A stretch of DNA of 64,000 bases from JAAYTL01 sp031460505 (GTDB lineage Bacteria; Bacillota; Clostridia; Tissierellales; Tissierellaceae), in NCBI GenBank assembly GCA_031460505.1, contig JAVKTT010000001.1, forward strand, positions 607,670 through 671,669. Direction: 5' to 3'. A model generated the notes under the pieces. It made no database searches. It was not told the DNA's origin and worked only from the letters and a program-made list of their open reading frames with translations. This document shows positions 17,780-25,651 of this stretch, in pieces. A program made the position numbers and the translations under genes. Each line of letters begins with the position of its first letter. Position 1 is the stretch's first letter.

Positions 17780-18222
17780 TACAACCATATAGATAAAATT
17801 AGTATTAGTTTTATAACTAATTTTAGTGGTTGCAAATAAAACTTGTTGACTATTACCAACCTAGTTTTAGCAGTTTAAAGTTTAACCTTTTAGGAAATTA
17901 AGCATTTGAAGTTAAAGATTAAAGCTGTAGATTTTTGTATCAACTAATTAGTATGTTGTATAAGATTAAGATTTGTTTTGTTGTACCATTAGATTTTAAT
18001 GGGTAAGATTTAAAATTATTAAGACCAGTGGATTCAAAATTGAATTCAAAGGCTTAGTAGCAGTATTTTAAATCAAAGATCAGTTTAAGGAGTGTTATAA
18101 AGTTTTAGAACAAGTGATAGAACCGAAATGTATAGGTTGGTGTAGTTCATACAAGTTTTGTTTTAAATGATAGGTGATTTCTGATTAGTATAAGAAGTCA
18201 CCTATCTATTTTTATATGAAAG
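17780..18222 (+). ncRNA. Candidate long structured non-coding RNA, unassigned
   Basis: A stretch of about 440 nt with no plausible coding frame on either strand but strong RNA features. TATAAT at 17769-17774 could be its -10 box; the -35 is poor. Bases 17834-17846 pair with 18151-18163 (13 bp with one G-U), then 17847-17852 with 18143-18149 and 17855-17863 with 18133-18141 (9 perfect pairs). Together they make a nearly continuous helix of about 28 bp enclosing 270 nt. Smaller internal hairpins include CCATTA/TAATGG near 17990. A strong terminator ends it, and pncB has its own promoter after that, so it looks like an independent RNA gene. I do not recognise it as RNase P, tmRNA, 6S or any riboswitch I know. 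Exact 5' end is uncertain. Confidence 0.65.
18169..18214 (+). terminator. Terminator of the candidate structured RNA
   Basis: A 14-bp stem (GATAGGTGATTTCT at 18169-18182 with 18193-18206, one G-U pair) followed by TATTTTTAT. Confidence 0.88.
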
Positions 18223-18223
18223 G

Positions 18224-18252
18224 TTGAATTTGCTCAAGTTTAAGTCTATAAT
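18224..18252 (+). promoter_or_regulatory. pncB promoter
   Basis: TTGAAT (18224-18229), 17 bases, TATAAT (18247-18252), 35 bases before the pncB start and directly after the preceding terminator. Confidence 0.82.
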
Positions 18253-18287
18253 TTATTTAACTGAAGAAAAAGGAGAAAATAAAAAAT

Positions 18288-19724
18288 ATGGATAAGAGAA
18301 ATCTATCAATGTTAGCTGATTTTTATGAATTCACCATGGCAAATGGTTTTATAGAGAATAAAGTAGAGAACGAAATTGCTTATTTTGACATGTTCTTTAG
18401 ATCTATACCAGAAGATGGTGGCTTTGCCATAATGGCTGGAGTTGAACAAATTATTGAATACCTTAATAATTTGAGTTTTACTCATGAAGATATAGAATAC
18501 TTTAAAAGTAGAAATATGTTTAGTGAAGGGTTCTTAAACTACATAAAGAACTTCAAATTCGAATGTGATGTATGGGCAATACCTGAAGGTACTCCGATAT
18601 TTCCTCAAGAACCAATAGTAATCGTTAAAGGGCCTCTAATACAAGCTCAGCTTGTGGAAACTATGATTCTATTAACTATAAATCATCAATCACTGGTTGC
18701 TACCAAAGCTAATCGTATAGTTAGGGCAGCTAAAGGAAGAACAGTTGTAGAATTTGGTAGCAGAAGGGCTCATAGTTATGATTCAGCAACATTAGGTGCC
18801 AGAGCAGCATATATAGGTGGATGCGCTGGTACTGCAAATACCTTATCTGACAGAGACTATGGTGTTCCTGCATTAGGTACTATGGCACATAGCTGGGTTC
18901 AGATGTTTCCTACTGAGCTAGACGCCTTTAGAGCATATGCAAGGACATATCCCGATAATTGTTACTTATTAGTAGATACATATAATACTTTAAGGGATGG
19001 TATACCAAATGCAATACGAGTATTTAATGAAGAGATAGTACCTAGAGGCTTTAGACCAAAAGGAATTAGAATAGATAGTGGTGACCTAGCATATCTATCA
19101 AAAGAAGCAAGAAAGATGTTAGATGATGCAGGATTTAGCGATTGCACTATTATGGCTTCTAGTGGATTAGATGAATATCTTATAGAAGATATTCTAACAC
19201 AAGGAGCTTGTATTGATAGCTTTGGTGTAGGTGAAAGGCTTATAACTGCAAGAGATGAGCCTGTATTCGGAGGAGTATATAAACTAACTGCAGTAGAGGA
19301 AAATGGGGAAATCATCCCTAAAATCAAAATAAGTTCTAATGTAGGAAAAATAACTACTCCAGGATTTAAACAAGTCTATAGACTTTATGATAAAGATACA
19401 AATAAAGCAATAGCTGATGTGGTTACAGGCCATGACGAGGAAATTGATAGCAGCAAACCATATGAAATCTTCCATCCTTTATTTACATGGAAAAGAAAAA
19501 CCATAGAAAACTTCTATGCTAAGAAACTTCTAGTAAAAATATTTGATAAGGGTAAACAAGTTTACCAAAGTCCAGATATCAATGAAATAAGAACTTATTG
19601 CAAAGAGCAATTAGATACATTATGGGATGAAGTCAAGAGATTTGAAAAACCTCATGAATATATCGTGGATTTATCCCATTCAGTTTGGGAAACTAAAGAT
19701 AGACTACTAAAAGAAAACCAATAA
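18288..19724 (+). CDS. pncB: Nicotinate phosphoribosyltransferase
   Basis: NAD salvage enzyme of 478 residues that makes nicotinate mononucleotide from nicotinate and PRPP, with ATP use. It opens with NLSMLADFYEFTMANGF, typical of the bacterial family. Conserved parts include EFGSRRAHSYDSATLGARAA, GTMAHSWVQMF (the phosphorylated His region) and GIRIDSGDLAYLSKEAR, which binds phosphoribosyl phosphate. AAAGGAG precedes the ATG. It is a single-gene unit with its own promoter and terminator. Confidence 0.96.
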   Translation: MDKRNLSMLADFYEFTMANGFIENKVENEIAYFDMFFRSIPEDGGFAIMAGVEQIIEYLNNLSFTHEDIEYFKSRNMFSEGFLNYIKNFKFECDVWAIPEGTPIFPQEPIVIVKGPLIQAQLVETMILLTINHQSLVATKANRIVRAAKGRTVVEFGSRRAHSYDSATLGARAAYIGGCAGTANTLSDRDYGVPALGTMAHSWVQMFPTELDAFRAYARTYPDNCYLLVDTYNTLRDGIPNAIRVFNEEIVPRGFRPKGIRIDSGDLAYLSKEARKMLDDAGFSDCTIMASSGLDEYLIEDILTQGACIDSFGVGERLITARDEPVFGGVYKLTAVEENGEIIPKIKISSNVGKITTPGFKQVYRLYDKDTNKAIADVVTGHDEEIDSSKPYEIFHPLFTWKRKTIENFYAKKLLVKIFDKGKQVYQSPDINEIRTYCKEQLDTLWDEVKRFEKPHEYIVDLSHSVWETKDRLLKENQ

Positions 19725-19745
19725 GCTTAGCTTATTGGTTTTTTT
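19716..19745 (+). terminator. pncB terminator
   Basis: AACCAATAAGC (19716-19726), TTA loop, GCTTATTGGTT (19730-19740), then a T run. It overlaps the stop of the convergent DUF1622 gene. Confidence 0.93.
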
Positions 19746-20115
19746 GGGGCGATAATTTCTGTTCATAGTAGGCACCTTTTGGATGATCCTTATCTAGAAC
19801 TTTCTCATATTGAGTTATTTCCCAATGCAATACAAATGTAAGTCCTACTCTTAATGCAGCTATACCAACTAGTACTATCAGATTCGGAACTGTCTTTATC
19901 ATTATACTTAATACAATTTCAGCAGCAAGTAAAAAACCTAAACTCATACTTAAACCTTCTGCTATTGTTAATGAAACATTCATATTATTAAACTTAAATC
20001 CATCTTTAATAAATATATATAATGCCTTAACACCTGATATAATAATAATTATTATACCTATAATTTCCATAGCATAAGCTACGTAGTGTACTAGTGTTTC
20101 TATTATGTTTGTCAA
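19732..20115 (-). CDS. DUF1622 family membrane protein
   Basis: A 127-residue protein with about three transmembrane segments (residues 10-32, 52-72, 78-97) and a charged C-terminal tail (LDKDHPKGAYYEQKLSPQ). The pattern of GIIIIIISGVKALYIFI followed by LSMSLGFLLAAEIVLSIMIKT fits DUF1622, a family of unknown function. The C-terminus overlaps the pncB terminator on the opposite strand. It lies downstream of tRNA-Ser(CGA) and may share its transcript. Function unknown. Confidence 0.8.
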   Translation of the reverse strand: MTNIIETLVHYVAYAMEIIGIIIIIISGVKALYIFIKDGFKFNNMNVSLTIAEGLSMSLGFLLAAEIVLSIMIKTVPNLIVLVGIAALRVGLTFVLHWEITQYEKVLDKDHPKGAYYEQKLSPQKNQ

Positions 20116-20155
20116 ATTACTTCCTCCTTTGTTTTTTATTTATTATGTAATTTAT

Positions 20156-20248
20156 TGGCGGAGAGAGGGGGATTTGAACCCCCGGCACAGCATGAACTGT
20201 GCAACGGTTTTCGAGACCGCCACCATAAGCCAGCTCGGACATCTCTCC
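20156..20248 (-). tRNA. tRNA-Ser (anticodon CGA)
   Basis: Class II tRNA with a long variable arm. Acceptor GGAGAGA pairs with TCTCTCC, anticodon loop CTCGAAA gives CGA, and the CCA end is encoded. It begins at the very next base after the tadA stop codon, so it must be cut from a transcript shared with tadA unless it has a promoter inside that gene. Confidence 0.95.
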
Positions 20249-20704
20249 TTACTTTTTCTTGGTTCTAAGCTCTTTAAAAAATCGAGATAAAATTTTGCTA
20301 CAGTCTTCTTCTAATACACCAAACTCAACTTCTATTTTATGATTGAATTTATCATGATTAGTAATATCCACAACTGTACCAGCACATCCCATTCTATTAT
20401 CTCTTGTACCAATAACTAATCGATCTATCCTTGAATTTATAAGAGCTCCTGCACACATAGCACAGGGTTCAAGAGTTACATACATAGTACAATCCGAAAG
20501 TCTCCATCTTCCAAGTTTCTTACTAGCCTGGTTAATTGCTATTAACTCAGCATGGGCTAAAGCATCATCTAAACTTTCTTTTTGATTGTATCCTCTACCT
20601 ATGATTTCTCCATGATACACAATAACAGCACCTACTGGTACTTCATAGGTGCTGTAGGCTTTCTTAGCTTCTTCTAAGGCTTCTTTCATATATAATACAT
20701 CCAT
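20249..20704 (-). CDS. tadA: tRNA-specific adenosine deaminase
   Basis: Enzyme of 151 residues that converts A34 to inosine in tRNA-Arg(ACG). The zinc-dependent deaminase motifs are HAELIAI (about residue 53, His and catalytic Glu) and PCAMCAG (about residue 83, two Cys ligands). The start has AGGTGAT upstream. The gene lies between tRNA-Arg(CCT) and tRNA-Ser(CGA) on the same strand with 47 bases on one side and none on the other. Length and motifs are normal. Confidence 0.96.
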   Translation of the reverse strand: MDVLYMKEALEEAKKAYSTYEVPVGAVIVYHGEIIGRGYNQKESLDDALAHAELIAINQASKKLGRWRLSDCTMYVTLEPCAMCAGALINSRIDRLVIGTRDNRMGCAGTVVDITNHDKFNHKIEVEFGVLEEDCSKILSRFFKELRTKKK

Positions 20705-20751
20705 CTATATCACCTAGTTCTAATTTAAAGAACTAATCCTACATTAAAATA

Positions 20752-20828
20752 TGGTGCACTCGAGAGGAATCGAACCCCCGGCCTACGCCTTAGGAGGGCG
20801 CCGCTCTATCCTACTGAGCTACGAGTGC
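20752..20828 (-). tRNA. tRNA-Arg (anticodon CCT)
   Basis: Cloverleaf with acceptor GCACTCG/CGAGTGC, D-arm AGCTCAGTAGGATAGAGC, anticodon loop CTCCTAA giving CCT, T-loop GTTCGATTC and encoded CCA. It reads AGG. tadA follows on the same strand. Confidence 0.96.
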
Positions 20829-20887
20829 ATACTACCTATTAATTTTACAATATATATAATAAAAAGTCAATTAGGTGAAAAACCTGC

Positions 20888-22105
20888 TTACATAATTAAA
20901 AACGTCAACACAAAATATCCCAAAATCATTGCAATTATTAAATACACAATAAACAGTCTATACTCTTTATATAGATCCGAAGTTTTTATATTTAAATACT
21001 CACAGGTTAACAATTGACATAAATGTAATGGAGAGAAGTAGTATCCTACAAAGCCCCATACAAATGCAAAATGTGTAAACAACACTAGCTGACTATAAGA
21101 AAATGATAACTTGGTTAATATTGGCAGAATTACACCTAATGCTGCATAGGATATTCCTGTGGTAACACCAAAGAATATGGAAGTCACAATAATCCCGATC
21201 ATTATTGTATCAGTACTGCTAAATATTTGAAGTAAAAAACTATTTAAATAATCCATTCTTAAAAAAATGTTTTGAATTAAATATACACCAATAATTGACA
21301 ATAATACTTTTAAATTTATCCCATTTATTATATCCTTAAAGAAACTTCTAGTTGGATTCAATAAATATACAGCTGTTAAATTTGCCAAAAGACCTATATA
21401 AAACGGAATATCAAAAAACAAATTTAAGATAACAGCTATATAAATTGGTGAAGTATATTTTAATAGTCTAATTATATTTTGCTTCAGGGGTTCATCGGAC
21501 ACTATTATTACTTTTTCTACTTTTCTCATATATAAAAAATACCCTAACAAAGAATATATAGCCACATATATCAAATTAAATCCTATAACACTATAAATGG
21601 AGACTTGTGGAACTAGTAATGCTGTAACAAGAAGTCCATCTGCATATGGCACAATCTGCATTGGAATATGTCTATAGACCATGTTAATTATCCCTCTATT
21701 AGTTTTTGAAATATTGTATTCTTCTCCTATGTTATCTATAAAGGGAACTGAAATCATTGCTCCACCTGGAACAACCAACAACCCAATAAGAGCAGGTATA
21801 AGCATAAGTATTATTCTTATATTTTTAAATATTTTTGATAGACTATCTATAATTTCATTAACAAAGTTGTATTTTTTTAGTAATGACCCTAATATACCGA
21901 TTTCAACTATCACAATATATTGTTTCACCCTATTAATATCTATCAATGTCAGTACAATTGATTCAAAGAAAGTACTAACTCCTAATCCACTAGTTATAGA
22001 CAAAATAAATGCACAGATAAAAATAGCTGCACCCATTGATACTTTTCTTCTGGTCAATAATGGTATACTAATAAATGCTATAATTACAGCTATAAATTCT
22101 CTCAT
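20888..22105 (-). CDS. DUF401 family membrane protein
   Basis: Integral membrane protein of 405 residues with ten to eleven predicted membrane segments. The patterns ALIGLLVVPGGAMISVPFIDNIGEEY and NMVYRHIPMQIVPYADGLLV are typical of DUF401, a family related to the ion-transporter superfamily of dicarboxylate and anion carriers. The substrate is unknown. A GAGGTGA ribosome-binding site precedes the start. It seems to stand alone, followed by tRNA-Arg on the same strand. Confidence 0.82.
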   Translation of the reverse strand: MREFIAVIIAFISIPLLTRRKVSMGAAIFICAFILSITSGLGVSTFFESIVLTLIDINRVKQYIVIVEIGILGSLLKKYNFVNEIIDSLSKIFKNIRIILMLIPALIGLLVVPGGAMISVPFIDNIGEEYNISKTNRGIINMVYRHIPMQIVPYADGLLVTALLVPQVSIYSVIGFNLIYVAIYSLLGYFLYMRKVEKVIIVSDEPLKQNIIRLLKYTSPIYIAVILNLFFDIPFYIGLLANLTAVYLLNPTRSFFKDIINGINLKVLLSIIGVYLIQNIFLRMDYLNSFLLQIFSSTDTIMIGIIVTSIFFGVTTGISYAALGVILPILTKLSFSYSQLVLFTHFAFVWGFVGYYFSPLHLCQLLTCEYLNIKTSDLYKEYRLFIVYLIIAMILGYFVLTFLIM

Positions 22106-22180
22106 ATATTCACCTCAATTATAGTGTATCTAAATTGATATATTACCTTGAATTCTCAACAATCAAGTTTCTTATATAAG

Positions 22181-22210
22181 AATGACACTAAAAATACTTT
22201 TAGTGTCATT
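22181..22210 (-). terminator. Hairpin terminator after the first TRAP operon
   Basis: AATGACACTAAAA (22181-22193) with TTTTAGTGTCATT (22198-22210), a perfect 13-bp stem. The T tract on the minus side (CTTATAT) is modest. Confidence 0.75.
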
Positions 22211-22228
22211 CTCATTTTATAAAGAACA

Positions 22229-24265
22229 TTACGAAATTGCAATCTTCTTGGTACGCTTACCCTGTAACAAGTAAATCAAAGCTAAAATACAGATACCTAC
22301 AATATCACCAAGTGTACCTGGATCTACAAGTAGCAAACCTCCAACAATTTGGAAAACACGTTCCCACGACTTACAGTTAGTGCGAAAATAACCTGTGAAT
22401 CCAGTCGCTATACCAACCATTCCAATAACAGCTGTTACAACAGCTTTTAATACTAAGAGGATGAATATACCTGTGGAAACACCATCCACGTTAACAAGTA
22501 CTAGGATAGGATTCAATACAAACATATATGGTACGATGTAGGCAGCAATACCGAGACGAGTTGCCTGAAAACCTGTCTTCATCGGATTTCCACCAGCTAT
22601 ACCAGAACCAGCAAAAGCAGCCAGAGCAACAGGAGGAGTTATATCAGCAACGATGCCAAAGTAGAAAACAAACATGTGGGCCGCAATCGCTGGAACTCCC
22701 AAAGCTACAAGGGCTGGAGCAGAGATTGTGGCCTGTATGATATAATTTGCAGTGGTTGGAACACCCATTCCAAGCACAATCGAACTTAGCATAGTGAAGA
22801 CCATTGTGAGGAGTAAACTCCCACCAGCCAATTCAACCAGACCATCAGCCATCTTTAGACCAAGACCAGTCATAGTAACAACGCCAACGATGACACCAGC
22901 AGTACCGCAAGTAACAGCAACGGATATTGCACTACGGGCACTCTCATCAAGGGCTTCAATGAACATTTTCACGAAGGCCATTACATCAAATTTCTTTTCT
23001 TCTCGAACAATATTAATGATCCAGATGACCAAACATCCTAAGATACCAAACATAGCGGCCTTCATGGCAGAACTTCCACCAATAAGCATACCAAAAATAA
23101 GGACAACCGGTAGAATCATATACCAACCTTCTTTAAGTAACTTGATTGTATTGGGACGCTGCTCCTTGGAAAGACCAACAAGGCCATTCTTTAGTGCTTC
23201 AAAGTGAACGTTTGTAAAAATACCAGAGAAGTACAGTAATGCTGGGATAACTGCAGCTAAAGCGACTGTACCATATGGTACTCCCACGTATTCTGTCATA
23301 ATAAATGCAGCAGCACCCATAATCGGTGGCATAATTTGTCCGCCTGTTGATGCCGCTGCTTCAACTGCTCCAGCAAATTCAGGATTATAACCTGTTTGTT
23401 TCATCAGAGGAATTGTTATAGAGCCTGTTGAAACAACGTTCGCAACAGAAGATCCACTAACTGTTCCCTGTGCAGCACTAGCAACGACAGCAGCTTTAGC
23501 TGGACCACCCACTGATCCACCAACAGCTGCAGTAGCAAGGTTTGTCATCCAATCACCAACGCCACTCTTCTTCAGGAAGGTTGCAAATACTAAGAATAGA
23601 AAAATGAAGGTAGATGATACATAAATTGGGGTCCCTAGAATACCCTCCGTACCAAGCCATTCTGTAGCAACCACACGTTTAAATGTGAATGGAGCGTGAA
23701 ACAGGAAAGATGATCTAGGGATATGATGTCCTAAAAATGCATATAGAAGGAATACAGCTGCTATAGTAACAACTACCATACCAGCAACGCGGCGAGCTGC
23801 TTCAAGCAGAAGTAAAATAGCAATAACACTTATAATAACGTCAATCTTAGTGAATGATCCTGCACGTAGTAGCAAGTCATCATAAAAAATAATATGATAA
23901 GCACCGACAGTAGCACTAGCAAATGCCAGTATGTAATCATGTAACGGAATATGGGATGTAGCTTCCAAAGATTTTCCCTTAGCAGGATATAGCAAATAAA
24001 CTAAGGTCAATGCAGCGGCTAGATGAGGCGCACGCTGTAGGGTAGATGGGAATGTGCCAAACAAACCAGTATAAAGTTGAAATACAGACCATGCCACAGC
24101 TATCCAAAATACTAACTTACCTGGGAATCCTGTCAAACGACGGTATGCAGATTCCTTATCATATTCTGCCATCAATTCGTCGGCATCAATTTTCTCTTTA
24201 TCAACAGTAACAATTTTTTCTTCGTCACAATGGGGAGTATATTTTTCTTTTTTATTTTCACTCAT
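22229..24265 (-). CDS. TRAP transporter fused permease (TAXI system 1)
   Basis: Fused DctQ-DctM permease of 678 residues for a secondary, ion-driven TRAP-TAXI transporter. The N-terminal 60 residues are acidic and cytoplasmic, four to five segments follow (DctQ-like), then the DctM-like domain with the repeated signatures SASAAQGTVSGSSVANVVSTG-type and VLGMGVPTTANYIIQAT plus ADITPPVALAAFAGSGIAGG. TAXI systems commonly carry glutamate or other carboxylates; the substrate here is not known. It follows its binding protein by 150 bases. Codon use is richer in G+C than the second TRAP system in this window. The start is slightly uncertain because the GGAGG site is 13 bases away. Confidence 0.93.
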   Translation of the reverse strand: MSENKKEKYTPHCDEEKIVTVDKEKIDADELMAEYDKESAYRRLTGFPGKLVFWIAVAWSVFQLYTGLFGTFPSTLQRAPHLAAALTLVYLLYPAKGKSLEATSHIPLHDYILAFASATVGAYHIIFYDDLLLRAGSFTKIDVIISVIAILLLLEAARRVAGMVVVTIAAVFLLYAFLGHHIPRSSFLFHAPFTFKRVVATEWLGTEGILGTPIYVSSTFIFLFLVFATFLKKSGVGDWMTNLATAAVGGSVGGPAKAAVVASAAQGTVSGSSVANVVSTGSITIPLMKQTGYNPEFAGAVEAAASTGGQIMPPIMGAAAFIMTEYVGVPYGTVALAAVIPALLYFSGIFTNVHFEALKNGLVGLSKEQRPNTIKLLKEGWYMILPVVLIFGMLIGGSSAMKAAMFGILGCLVIWIINIVREEKKFDVMAFVKMFIEALDESARSAISVAVTCGTAGVIVGVVTMTGLGLKMADGLVELAGGSLLLTMVFTMLSSIVLGMGVPTTANYIIQATISAPALVALGVPAIAAHMFVFYFGIVADITPPVALAAFAGSGIAGGNPMKTGFQATRLGIAAYIVPYMFVLNPILVLVNVDGVSTGIFILLVLKAVVTAVIGMVGIATGFTGYFRTNCKSWERVFQIVGGLLLVDPGTLGDIVGICILALIYLLQGKRTKKIAIS

Positions 24266-24416
24266 ATCTAATACATTACCTCCTTCATCTAGTTATTGAG
24301 TTACTTCCACCACGTAATCTTAAATGTAGAAGAAAGCGAACCATCCTATAAAAATGGCCCGCTTAGACCCAAATTATTTAAGTTAAACCCATAGATGTTT
24401 TTATGACTAACTGTTA

Positions 24417-25403
24417 TTAGGGAATAGTAATGCCCATTTCTTTGAAATATCTGGCAGCACCTGGATGTATAGGAGTTGTTATACCTTCAAGTGCACCCTC
24501 AAGTTGAATTTCCTTACCAGTAGCGTGAGCTGCTGCAACTGCATCGCCACTTTCATACATAGCCTTGGTAATTTGATAAACAGTTTCCTCATCAAGATCA
24601 GCGCGGCAATACAAAGCAGCCTTACAAGTAATAGTGTTGATGTCCTCATCCTGGCCGTCATAAGTGCCTGCAGGAATAACCTTACGGACAAAATATGGCT
24701 CTTCAGCTTGAATAGTTTCAAGGATTTCATCACTAATATCTACATAAACTATATCCATAACGGTGTTCATCTCAATGATAGATGATGCTGGAACAGCAAG
24801 GACATTAGCGGCAGCATCGATGTGCCCATCCTGCATCTTAGTAGAAGCATCCCCAAAACTATCACTTTGCCGTTTGATATCCTTGTCAATATCAATACCA
24901 GCAGCAGCTAATACTTTTTCAGTCAATCCAACTGTACCAGAACCAGCAGGTCCAACAGCCATTGTCATACCCCTAAGGTCTTCTACATTCTTGGCACCAG
25001 TCTTGGCATTAGCAACAATTTGATATACCTCGTTATAAACAACGCCTATGGAAGAGACATTTGTAACAGGAGCACTGAACGCACCGACACCGTCAAAAGC
25101 ATTTGCAGCCACGTTATTCATAGAGATACCAAGATCCATTTCACCTGCATTAATCAGGTTAATGTTCTCAACGGAAGCACCAGAAGCTTGAGCTGTCACT
25201 GTAATTTGCTTATCAGCTAGTATGCTGTTCATAGCATTAGACATGGCCCCACCCAGTGCAAAATAAGTACCTCCACTAGAACCAGTACCCATAACAAGAT
25301 CCTGAGGAGTGTTAGAACCATCAGCAGGAGTATTTGTCTCGCCGCAAGCAACAAGAGAAAGAACTAAAATCCCTACAAGGATTAGTGCAATAAATTTCTT
25401 CAT
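24417..25403 (-). CDS. TAXI-family TRAP solute-binding lipoprotein (system 1)
   Basis: Extracytoplasmic substrate receptor of 328 residues. I start it at the ATG at 25403 (MKKFIALILVGILVLSLVAC) because GGAGGG lies just upstream; an upstream in-frame start would add 15 residues. The lipobox LVAC puts the mature Cys at about residue 20. TAXI features include MGTGSSGGTYFALGGAM, the linker VAVGPAGSGT and the C-terminal HPGAARYFKEMGI. It delivers substrate to the fused permease downstream. It sits just after eam, which makes amino acid or glutamate transport plausible, but that is inference. Confidence 0.93.
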   Translation of the reverse strand: MKKFIALILVGILVLSLVACGETNTPADGSNTPQDLVMGTGSSGGTYFALGGAMSNAMNSILADKQITVTAQASGASVENINLINAGEMDLGISMNNVAANAFDGVGAFSAPVTNVSSIGVVYNEVYQIVANAKTGAKNVEDLRGMTMAVGPAGSGTVGLTEKVLAAAGIDIDKDIKRQSDSFGDASTKMQDGHIDAAANVLAVPASSIIEMNTVMDIVYVDISDEILETIQAEEPYFVRKVIPAGTYDGQDEDINTITCKAALYCRADLDEETVYQITKAMYESGDAVAAAHATGKEIQLEGALEGITTPIHPGAARYFKEMGITIP

Positions 25404-25551
25404 TTTCTTCCCTCCAATTAAAATATTTGATTTCTTATTACTAATCAATATTGAAAATCCATTACTTTTTTTCGTAAAAAGTAATTATCGAACATAAAGT
25501 ATGTCATATTTCCAAAAAATTGTGCGGAATATTATGAAGTTTCAGGATTAA

Positions 25552-25616
25552 ATCCCCCTCATGTTAAATGTACAACGGTTCATATACTTATAAATTCCTT
25601 GCTATATGAGGGGGAT
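25552..25616. repeat. Long-loop inverted repeat between eam and TRAP system 1
   Basis: ATCCCCCTCAT (25552-25562) and ATGAGGGGGAT (25606-25616) form a perfect 11-bp stem around a 43-nt loop. No T run follows on either strand, so it is not a standard terminator. It could be an RNA stability element or regulatory site between eam and the TAXI gene. A further A/T hairpin lies near 25465-25490. Confidence 0.6.
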
Positions 25617-25651
25617 GTCCAGAAAGATTGTAATGTACTTATAATTTAATG

